Made by a program: the position numbers and the translations under genes
Part shown: positions 11,136-22,300 of the stretch, one piece after another
Position numbering within the stretch: the stretch's first letter is position 1
How the letters are laid out: every line of letters begins with the position of its first letter
From: Diplolepis rosae
Taxonomy: Eukaryota > Arthropoda > Insecta > Hymenoptera > Diplolepididae
Direction: 5' to 3'
NCBI GenBank assembly: GCA_030998225.1
Contig: JAPYXD010000701.1
Coordinates: forward strand, 10,648,501-10,712,500
DNA length: 64,000 nt
The notes under the pieces: generated by a model
What the model was told of the DNA's origin: nothing
The model's input: the letters and a program-made list of their open reading frames with translations, nothing else
The model's database searches: none

Positions 11136-11748
11136 TAATACTTTTTAAATTTAAACGTAAGATCTATTGTATTTCATTATAAAAAATCTCGTTGATTCAA
11201 GTCTTTCAGTTGCAAAATCGAGCAAATATTTATTTTACATATAATTAATGTCTACTGTGTAGTAAATTAATTTTTTCAAGCTATAGCTTAGGTGCATTAA
11301 AACCTTGTTTATTTAAAAATTAGTGAAACTGTTTACTTAATCCCGAATCATTTCCAAGAATTTATAATGCGGGAATTAAAATAAATAATGATTATGAAAA
11401 AAAAACGAAAATAATGATTCTCCCATTATTTGGATAAGAAGTAGAGGGAGAATCATACTTTCCCTCAATTTTTTTCCTCAGAAAACGCACACATCCACAT
11501 AAACTTCGTCTGCGTTATCGTCTAACTCAGTGCCATTTGTTAAAAAACATGGCAGTTTGTTGTCCCTGTCGATCTGGTACCGACGCAATAACATTTGGAG
11601 GTTATTGAATCGTTAATTTTGGCATCGAGTCAAATTGCGTACTAAAATTGGTACAAAAATGGGGTCATTCTCATGTCCAAATAAAAAAATAATAAATAAA
11701 ATAATAAATAAAATTTTAAAAAATAGCAAATAAAAAAAGTTAGACTTG
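11136..11748 (+). other. AT-rich stretch without a gene
   Basis: No framed exon is seen. A short inverted pair (GATTCTCCCATTATTTGG near 11417 and GGAGAATCAT near 11447) is the only local structure. Confidence 0.35.
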
Positions 11749-11856
11749 TCGGTGTCGTTTTGCGTGCGGAAAGTTGATTTTCCCGCACTAGTGCGGTAAG
11801 ATTTTTAATTTGCGGAAAATTAAAACAAACTTTCCGCACGCAAAACAACACCAAAT
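11749..11856. repeat. Hairpin repeat with TTTGCGTGCGGAAAGTT arms
   Basis: 11751-11775 and 11829-11856 are inverted copies, and the core CCCGCACTAGTGCGG is itself palindromic. It is likely a tiny foldback MITE. No coding content. Confidence 0.65.
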
Positions 11857-11915
11857 CGGCTAATTTTCAGTATACAGAGAACAAAAAATATCGTTCGTAT
11901 TACGTGCGGAACGTC

Positions 11916-12347
11916 CTCTCTAAACCTGAATCAGTGAAATAGTCACTGATTATATCAGTGAAAATATATCAACTGATGAATCAGTGCCCTGCTTTGATTT
12001 CACTGAAGAATCAGTGAACGTGTCAGGTGAACATATCTTTTGAATTCGCGAATTCAAAACTTTCATGTACACTTTACTGATTTATCGTCCCTTAAAAATA
12101 ATAATAATCACGTAATTTCGTTTTAGTGTTGTTTAGCCTAAAGTAAACGAGTTCATCGATCGTTAAAATATATTGCTGGTTTTATTACACCCACCTAACG
12201 TTTTCACTGATTCAATAAGTGAGTTCAATTTATTTCACTAATTCATCAGTCAAATTTCACTGATTCTCAGTGAAAGACTTATAGCTGCTGCCATCAGTGA
12301 ATAGTCACTGCGAATCAGTGGCCGTTCACTGATTCAGGTATAGAGAG
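11916..12347. mobile_element. CAGTGA-rich MITE, copy 1
   Basis: The ends are CTCTCTAAACCTGAATCAGT and the near complement ending TATAGAGAG. The interior repeats the word TCAGTGA or its complement more than a dozen times on both strands. A second copy lies at 16458-16858 with the same interior layout. No frame is conserved between the copies. Confidence 0.8.
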
Positions 12348-12379
12348 TATGCGAATCTGCATTCCAGGTGGAAATTTAC

Positions 12380-12790
12380 AACCAGCTTGGTACCACGCCA
12401 GTACCGCAGAAGGATCCGCAGTACTGGCGCGGTACTGGCATAGTGCTGGCATAAGCACGGCCTACCACCGGCGTGGCTCCGACAGGTAACTTAGCTAGAA
12501 GTTGTCCATCGGTACTGGCGCGATACTGGACATCGGCACCATGCCAGAACTGAAATCTGTACTGGTTCAGTACTGGAACGGTACTGGACATCGGCACCAT
12601 GCCAGAACTGAAATCTGTACTGGTTCAGTACTGGCACTACTCCGAAGTCGGTTGTTTGCCGACATTTGGTCTCAGGACTGAGGCTGTACTATGCCAGTAG
12701 TGCGCCAACCCTCGGCCCGGTACCAACTGTCCAATACATGCATTGCCCCTTGTTCAAAACTGGCGCAGTCCTGTGCCGTTTGTAAATACT
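12380..12790 (+). repeat. GTACTGG-rich repeat with a 57-bp tandem duplication
   Basis: GTACTGG or GGTACTGG recurs throughout. A unit of about 57 bp containing CATCGGCACCATGCCAGAAC occurs twice in tandem (about 12531-12642). It is GC-richer than its surroundings. Short open frames here are repeat-derived. Confidence 0.65.
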
Positions 12791-12814
12791 GGCATGAATC
12801 CGACTTTTCCCCCC

Positions 12815-13045
12815 GAGATGTTGCACGATCCGCGTAAATCGAAATGCGCTTGCGCAGATGAATTTCGTATACACATGAATTTTAGTATACAGAAACTACA
12901 AAATTCATATACGTTATAACCTCACAAAAGAAATTTAATATACCAGTATACTAAAATTACAAAGTGTAATAAATTCAGTAAACATATAGGAAATTTAATA
13001 TACCCGTGTATATTAAATTGCAAATATCTCTAAAAGCATACATCT
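12815..13045. repeat. GTATAC-rich dispersed repeat, copy 1
   Basis: It shares CGCTTGCGCAGATGAATTTC, several GTATAC words and AAACATATAGGAAATT, in the same order, with 41930-42208. A shorter relative is at 40590-40720. It is probably a non-autonomous DNA element. Confidence 0.65.
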
Positions 13046-13205
13046 GTTTAATACACTTTGAGATAAGATGCGCATGTTTTATTTTGATTTATAAAAACGC
13101 AATTGAGATTCAAAAATCACATTTTTTAGCCAAATTATGCAATGCACGTTCGAAGTTAGATAAGAAAATGCTTTCGACATAATCGCTTACACAAGCAAAA
13201 TTATC

Positions 13206-13213
13206 TATATAAG
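13206..13213 (+). promoter_or_regulatory. Possible TATA box of secreted protein copy 1
   Basis: TATATAAG lies about 50 bp upstream of the chosen ATG (13262). It would place transcription start near 13237, between an upstream in-frame ATG (13229) and the chosen one. That supports the later start. Confidence 0.45.
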
Positions 13214-13261
13214 TTTTCGTCTTCAAAAATGTTGCTTAATACCTACAAAAAAGTAAGAAGA

Positions 13262-13319
13262 ATGAAAGTTACACTTGTTAACCTGTTACTCGTATTCATT
13301 GTGGCCGCTGGTGCTTTGG
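13262..13319 (+). CDS. Copy 1 exon 1: signal peptide
   Basis: MKVTLVNLLLVFIVAAGAL is a classic short signal peptide. The donor GGTAAATA follows, leaving a phase-1 junction (TTG G|gt), identical in phase to exon 1 of copy 2 (TTG C|gt). The upstream ATG at 13229 is in frame and would add 11 basic residues. Confidence 0.72.
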
Positions 13320-16300
13320 GTAAATATTCTAAGAACATATATATTTATTATAATTGTTTTAATTTATTGCTTGAGTCGCAAAATGCTGAATTGAAATTTA
13401 TTTGCTAAAACATACATTTCAAAAGAATCTCATCTTTCGAATATACCGTGCAAAAATTCGGTTCAGGCCCAAAAGGAACACTGTTTGAAACTTGGTATAC
13501 ACCAGTGATCCCAGAATGCGTAAGATTTTTTCTCCCACCACGTTCCCGCGTGTAAGCAACACATATAAACGCGTCGTGTCGATGTATCCCCGCTCCATCG
13601 CTTGTTTGCACGCTTGCAAATAGAGAATTGGATGATTGCCACTGCTTCTTCGTTTTCTCTCGGCTTCGCTTCGGCATTAGAGGCGCGAAACATACGACAA
13701 TTTTAAATATATGAAATATGTTGTTTAAGATATTATATTTCTTTTTTTGAAATTTTTAGAAAATATCCCTAAAATAAATATCTGAAAAATCCTGTCAAAT
13801 TATTTAAGGGTTTTAACACGTTAATGTGAAAAATTTGAATCAATATATACATTTAAAACATTTTTACCTTTTCAAAAATCAAAGCTTCAATTAGTAATTA
13901 CGAATTTCCATACTTCTTAACAAATTCGTACATTTAAACAATTTTCAGTTGGCAAGTTATTTTTCATTGAGAAGAGATTTACATAAAATTTATGTTTGAA
14001 ATTTCCATTCTTAGTTTTATGTTAGAAATATTTTCATCTCAAGTTTTAGTAGCCTAATTGCAAATAAAAACCTGTAAATTTCGCAGATAAAATCGGTAAA
14101 TTCTGTAGATTAAATATACAAATTATACAAATGGAAAATGTATTTTCTTTTAGTTCAATCTATTAATTTTACAAATACAGTTAGTCAGTTTACGGGCTAT
14201 GTCGTAGATTCTGCAGATGAAAAATGTATATTCTATCTGTTTTTGTATAACAAAAATTCTGTATATTCTACAGTTTTGAAAACTATAATTTCAGTAGACT
14301 AAATCCTTTGTATATATACCAGAAGCAAATTTTTTGTATGCGAACCTTTTAAAATAAATGTCTTGCTGTTTAGAATTTGAAAAAATTATTGTAGTGTCCA
14401 AACTATTATTTAACTACAAACATACTCATTCTGCGGCTATATGCAGAAAAATTAAAGTATTTGGTTCATCTTGTTACATTGTAAAAAGATTTTATAACAC
14501 CAAAACAAATTTTTATGCTTAATCCAAAGTCTAAGTACAAATTAATTAAAAAAATTAATTGCTGTACTTTAATTTATTCATGATTGTATGGAATATGATT
14601 GCCATTGTCACTTCGTATTCTGTCGGCTTAGCTTCGGCTCTTCGGTTCGGTACTGTTGGTTCGTTGAATGTCGAGAATTGCCGAGAATGCACGATTGCAA
14701 CTTGTATTTTTTCGCCGGCTTGGCTAATTTCAAGAATTCAAGATTTGGAGGATTTGGAGGTTGGTGTCGTATTCTGTCACTTTTGTTTACAAAATTTGAC
14801 AACTCCAACAAAGCCTTGAAAACATTGACGTTTAAAGTCTTGAAATATGATATGTTAATTACTTTCAGGACATTTTACAGGATGTTTTCGAGTGTGTAAT
14901 CTACAGACAATATATGATAAGTTACTGGAGGTTTATAAAGTTGTTATATATTCAATATATTACATAAGAAAAGTGGAGGTTAGATTTAAAATATATATAT
15001 CATTCTCAAGTCTCAAGTGGTTTTAAATTTTGAAATTTCGTGGTTCATTTTTCAATTGATTTAAAATATTGCAAATTTAGAATAATACTAATTATATTTA
15101 TTATACATTTATTCAGTTAGTCAACATTTATTTTAATGATATTTTCGTAAAGAAGCATGAAAATTAAAAAATTTGTAATTTTTAACAATCTATTAATATT
15201 AAAAAAAATTTTTGCATAAGTACTTTCTTAAATTTTCATTAAATTAAATATTAAATATTTATAATATTTTCAATGAAAATAGAGCATATATATGAAATAT
15301 AATATTGTTTATCCCTATACTGATATAAGAATTTTAAGCAATTAATAGTTTTGTAAAGTTTTAATAAAAAAACTTGTAGTTATATTAATAAGTTTTCCTC
15401 TCAAAGTTGTGGTTTTTATTATTTCATATATATGCTCTATTTTCATTGAAAATATTATAAATATTTAATATTTAATTTAATGAAAATTTAAGAAAGTACT
15501 TATGCAAAAAAAAATATTTTAATATGAATAGACTGTTATTATAAATTACAAATTTTTTACTTTTCATGCTTCTTAACGAAAATGTCATTGAAATAAATGT
15601 TGACTAACTGAATAAATGTATAATAAATATAATTAGTATTATTCTAAATTTGCAATATTTTAAATCAATTGAAAAATGAAACACGAAATTTCAAAATTTA
15701 AAACCACTTGAGACTTGAGAATGAAATATATACTTTAAAGCTAACCTCCACTTTTCTTATGTAATATATTGAATATATAACAACTTTATAGACCTCCTGT
15801 AACTTATCATATATTGTCTGCAGATTACACACTCGAAAACATCCTGTAAAATGTCCTGAAAGTAATTAACATATCATATTTCAAGACTTCAAACGTCAAT
15901 GTTTTCAAGCCTTTGTTGGAGTTGTCAAATTTTGTAAACAAAAGTGACAGAATACGACACCAACCTCCAAATCCTCCAAATCTTGAATTCTTGAAATTAG
16001 CCAAGCCGGCGAAAAAATACAAGTTGCAATCGTGCATTCTCGGCAATTCTCGACTTTCAACGAACCAACAGTACCGAACCCAACAGCCGAAGCGAAGCCG
16101 AGAGAAAACGAAGAAGCAGTGGCTATCATCCAATTCTCGATTTGCGAGCGTGCTAACAAGCGATGGAGCGGGGATACATCGACACGCCACGTTTATATGT
16201 ATTGCTTACACGCGGGAACGTGGTGGGAGAAAAATCTTACGCATTCTGGGATCACTGGTATACACACATAACATACCCTAGTGATGCCTACAAAACAAAG

Positions 16301-19300
16301 AAAAATCTGCAAATCGTCTATTGTTTAATAATACTTAATTGCAAATTGAGATAGGTCGGTAATCACGTTTTTTCATTTTTATTGGCAAAAATTATCGACG
16401 GAACTTCAAAGTTGAATAACTTCCAATGAGACATTTGTACATCACTATTGGGAGGAACTCTCCAAACCTGAATCAGTGAAATAGTCACTGATTATATCAG
16501 TGAAAATATATCAACTGATGAATCAGTGCTCTGCTTTGATTTCACTGAGGAATCAGTGAATACGTCACGTAAACATAACTTTTGAATTCGCGAATTCATA
16601 ACTTTCATCTACACTTTACTGATTTATCCTCCCTTAAAAATAATAATGATTACGTAATTTCGTTTTAGTGTTGTTTAGCCTAAAATAAACGAGTTCATCG
16701 ATCGTTAAAATATATTGCTGATTTTATTACTCCCACCTGCAGCTTTCACTGATTCATCAGTCGAATTTCACTGATTCTCAGTGAAAGACTTATAGCTGTT
16801 GCCATCAGTGAGTAGTCACTGCGAATCAGTGTCCGTTCACTGATTCAGATTTAGAGAGAAGGTTCCTAAAAATGTTCAGATTGACTCATTAAAAATTATC
16901 GGAAATGTGCATTTTACAAGAAAGCATGCGACGCCGTCAACGATAGCTTCGCGAGATTTAATGCTTTTTTTATGCTTTTTTTCGCGGGCGCATTCTCGTC
17001 GCGAGCTTTGCGCTCGATCATGTATTCTTCGCATATATTTAAGTTTATTTCTTGTAATCTAATATTAAAATTCAAGTCAATTTAGGCAAATAATTTTCCA
17101 TCTCAACGTTTTTTTCGTATCTCACATTTTTTGATTAAAAAATGGGTTTTTTTATTTTAATGGTATTTTTTTAAATTAAATTAATTAATTAATTAATTTT
17201 ACGAAGTAATTAATAGTTTAAATATTGTTATTTATTCAATATTAATGTCATGCTAGAAAGTTTTTTCGTTTAGTTTTTTCGGAATGAAAGTCGAATATTT
17301 GTGTCAGAAATAATTATATTCGAATTTAAAAAATCATAAATTTTCATCCTTTCCTTATTTAAAATAAGAATTTTATTACATCCATAAAATGTGTTAAAAA
17401 TATGTGTTATGTTAAAAAATAACTTATTTAAGTAGATCTGGTTAAAATGTAATTTTATTTTAAAATATATTATTTTAATTCGACAATGAAGATTATTTAA
17501 AAAAAATTTATTTCAATTTAAAAAACATTTTTAAGACATACGAAATATTTTGTAAATGGATAAAAAATCGTCAACCAAGAAACTATTTTTAATAAAGGAT
17601 ATTTTTTAGACTACATAGCAATGAAAAGTTTTTTTTATTCAAGTAAAAATGTTTGAATTCAGGTAACTTTTATCTGAGTGCAATACCTTCAGTATTATTA
17701 TATTTTCTCAACTAATCATGTATTTAGAATTTTTGTCATCAAGCAGCATATGACCTAAAATTCGTTACAAAACATAAGACCCCGAGTCAACTGTAAATAT
17801 TAATGAAGCAATTGAGAGAGATACGTGTATCTTTTTGGTAAATAAATTACTTTCAAAAGTGCCTAAGAGGATTTGCAATAACGTGTGTTCTATCTCATTG
17901 AGATTTACTTCTTTTATTTGAAAAAATTATTAAATAAAAAAATTCACACTAAATTTAAAATGAATAATATATTATAATATTTCGAAATACTTCATTTATC
18001 ATGCTAGATTTTGAATATTAGATTAAAGTAATTAAAATACGACTAGAGTCCAACTTCACGAAAAAAATTAGTCGCTTAAAATTTAAGTTACTTTCAAAAA
18101 CTCTTGGACATAGAGTTTTATAAAACGCAGTCACAGAAAATTTCTGTGACTTTTTGTTAAATCGTATTCAATTTTTTTCACCATTTAATAAACTTCTTCT
18201 GTCATTCAATAAAAAGTCACTAAAATTTTCTGCGTCTTATACAAATGTTAATCGCAACATTTTTCTATATTATTCTTTTAAATTCAAAAAATTAGTATTG
18301 ATAATCTAAAATTCAATTTTTTAACCAGAATATGTGAAATACGGAAAAAACGCAAGAATCCAAAATTGTTCGCTTCAATGAGATATACAAATTTTGTCTA
18401 ACACAGTTCCTGATCAAATGTATATTTTTCGTTTCGATTTCAAAAAATACCATTGAAATTCAAAAATTCCATTTTTTAAACAAAATGTGTGAGAGATGAA
18501 AAAACGTTCAAATGTGCAATTACTTGCCTAAACGAGGTGTACAAATTCTCATCAAGACATGTTTTGACGAGATGTATATTTTATTTTCTGATCTTAAGAA
18601 CACTTCTAAAAATCCAGAATTGCATTTTCGAACAAAGATATGTGAGATACGAAATAAGCGTTAAAATGCAAAATCGTTTGCTTAAATATAGTCTAAAATT
18701 TTTTTCCTTTTTGAGATATTTGGAAGAAAATAAATTATTTTAATTATATAATTTTTTAAATGAAAATGTAGCTCTAACGGATATAAAGTAAAAAAATCGA
18801 GCGTAAAGCGCAAGTATCATGGTGAGAATTTATTATACGATTGACAAAATATTTATTTAATTTGATCAAAAAATTTGTTTCATACAACCAAAGACGGTTC
18901 ATTTGGATATGATTTGGTTGAATCAAACAAATAATTTAACTAATTCATCCAAATTTTGGTTGATTTAACAAAATTTTGTTCGACCTAATTAAAGACCTTA
19001 GTTAATTACACAAAATAAGTTGGTAAATCAATGATGATTTTTTCCAAACGTGTGGAGAAATCTTTATCTTGTCGTTACACATATTTTCAATGGTATGTAA
19101 GAAACGCGTAGAAAAGAAACTAGACCAAGCAACAGGGAATTTGTTATGAATGATTTATGATAATTACCTTTAATGTTATAAACAAAAAACTAAAAAAAGT
19201 GCGATTTTTTTGTCTTAAATGTTAATAACAAATTTATAAATCATATTTCGTTGTCCAAAACATGACACAATTACTCTACACGGAGAACGAACTCGGCAGT

Positions 19301-22300
19301 TTGCTCGCTCTCAACAAGCTTGTTTCAGGCTTGTTTCAGGCTTGTTTCAGTTTGGAAGAATTTCTGCCGCTAGCTTTGGGCGCGCGATCGCCAAAGTCTG
19401 GCAGTTAGATGCCAAAGTCTGGCAGTTAGATGTACGCACACTCTGGGAGTGTGACGCCACAGTCGGGAACGAGCAAACTGCCGAGTTCGTTTTCCGTGTA
19501 TGACCAAACTCTCTTCTGATGGCGCAGTCCGTTTTCTGAAATAAATAATGTCATAACCAATTCCAAAATAAATTACAAACAGATTAATATTACATCGAAA
19601 ACCTAGTAAATAAAAAGTAATTCGAACAATTTTGAATTTGCAAAATTTTCAAATTCCAATTGTTTCCAAAATTTTAGATATTCCATAAATGATAAAAATT
19701 TATAAAAACAGAAAAAATGTTATTGCTTTAATGAAAGGGAGATTTACGAGATCTCCTGACTGATCAGATAAAACAATTGCGACATCATAAGTTTTTCGTT
19801 CTGAAATTTGCTTCGAATGAATCACAGATTTATTCGGTTTTAGTTTCCAAGAATTTTTATTCATTTAATGTTGTTTTGGCATAGTGTCAGTTTCTTTTTA
19901 GTTTCTCCGATTAAAATTATCAATGTTGGATATAAAAAACCGCAAAAAAGGGGAAGGCAAACGTTTCGGCCACATATGGGGCCCTCTTCAGTGCCATAAA
20001 TTAAAAGATTAATTTCAAATTTCTGTAAAAGATTAAAATATAGAAGATAATTAAAGTAAGGAAAATCATAAAACTCAAAAACTTATCTCATAGTTTGCAA
20101 TTCAAACTGAAGAAGTCCAGTATGCCAACACGTATTGAAAAAATATGTAGAATTCACTGTATATAAACAACCGGATAAATGAACAAAACTTAGAAATTTT
20201 CAATCGACCAGCCAGGGAAAAATGCTTCATTTATTATTTATTAATGACAAAAACCCAAACAATTTTCAATTTTGAAAACTTTTCTTAAGGACTTCGTTAC
20301 CAGAGTCTCTCTCCGATCGAAGAATGTATAAGTTTACTGAGGTTCAATATTTGTATATTGTGATATATATATTTGTGCCTGAATTCAGAATTTCATTTAA
20401 CTTAAAATTTTATATTTTTAAGACCCAAAAACAATAGATGTACATATTGTCCTTGGATAAGGAGAAATTATAAATAATCTGAGATGTGACCAATTTGAAA
20501 TGTAAAAAATTTTTAATCAACAATCTGTCATGTTTCAAGTTTATCCTATAAAAATGTTGTAATATTAAAAAATTTAACCTTCGATAAGTTGAAATTTTTT
20601 GATTTATTCTTACAGAATCTAATTGGACAAATCCAAGCCAGCTAACCGGAAAAGCTTTAAATGATCAAGTGAGTGAATCATCCTTCTTTTATTTGACAGC
20701 TAATGGTATCTTCTTTTCTCTCGGCGTTTATATTGGTGAAAAAAAAATCCTATTTAGTACTGGGGGTCAACATTTGAGGGGCAAACCCAAGAAAAGAATC
20801 TCTTTGTACTATCCTAATGGTCCAAGTATTGTATTCAGAAACATTGCATATGACCATACAAATGATGATGAAACTCATCTTGGAATCATAACCGTGAGTA
20901 TTTGTACATGGAATTCAGAATTTGAAAATTGAATTAATCAGATCTTTATGAAGTCAAAAGTATTTGAGCAGTTAAAATTTCAGAATGACTTAGAAATTTC
21001 AAGATTCAGGATTGAGGATAATCCCTATTAAGGCAGATGTCCCAGTAATCGGCATCTTAGTTTCAGTAATTGTCACACCAATAATATTAGTTTTTATCAA
21101 ATTGCCATTGATTCCGACAATTTCTGATAACCCATGCTGTTGAATTGCAACACATCGCTCAATAAGTGATAATACATTCATTCCAACGCTTCTCTAACTT
21201 TTCGATGCCTTTTTTGTAGAATGATTCGTCTTTGCTCTCAAAATAGGCCTCAGTTTCGGCAATCACTTCTTCATTGGAGCCAAATCTCTTTCCCTGGAGG
21301 ATTTTTTTCAGGTCAGTTAAGAGCCAGTAGTCATTGTAGGCCAGATCTGGAGAATATGGTAGGTGAGGAAGCAAGTCGAAGCTTAATTCATTCAATTTGA
21401 CCATCGTTTTCATGGACTTGTTGCATGGTACATTGTCTTGGTGGAACAGCACTTTTTTCTTTTGCATGTGAGGACGTTTTTTCTTGATTTCTGCGCTAAA
21501 TCGATTTAATAATGCCACGTAATAGTCTCTGTTAATGGTTTTACCTTTCTTAAAATAGTCGATAAACAAAATACCATGTGCGTTCCAAAATACGGATGCC
21601 ATAACCTTGCCAGCCGACTGTTGAGTTTTTGGTCGCTTTAGACAGCTTTCACCAGCTGCTCTCCACTCACCTGACGATCTTTTTGTTTCAGACATGTAGT
21701 GGTGTATCCATGTTTCATTCATTGTCACACGCTGACGCAGAAAATTCTTTTTACCTCGCTTGAACAGCTCCAAACAGCACTCTGGATCCTCGAAGCTTTG
21801 TTGTTTTTGCTCGAGCGTAAGCAAACGCGGCACCCACTTCGAAAAAAACTTACGCATTCCCAAAAATTCGTGTAAAATTGTAAACACACTACATTCTGAT
21901 ATCTTTAAGGTGTCAACTATCTCACGCAACTTTAATTTACGATCGTCCAAAACTATTTTGTGGAATTTTGTTATTTTCTTTGGAACAACTGGTGATTTTG
22001 GGCGACCAAAGCGTTCAGCGTCGTCGGTGTTTGTACGACCGCGTTTAAATTCGGCATACCAGTCGATGATTGTTGATTTCTCTGGTGCAGTCTCTATAAC
22101 GCTTATCAAGCTACTGCTTTTGTAACGTCCTGGTTACTCACCTTTTATTATATTATTTACTTTTCCTTGTTTTTTGTTCAGAAAAGAGACCTGAAAAGAT
22201 TTCTTAACCGAAACAAGGGATGAGGATAGCCAACAGTAAAACTCAAGAATATCACAATTATTAACCCTTTTATTAAATATTATGAATACAAAAGTGATAG

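Noticed and set aside
13405..13693. Three overlapping minus-strand frames that reappear at 15913-16281
   Set aside because: They are produced by the inverted arms of the hAT element; no start, domain or splice context.
14559..16190. Mirror-image frames with NFVNKSDRIRHQPPNPPNL and similar
   Set aside because: The same sequence occurs on both arms of the palindrome; this is repeat symmetry and not two genes.
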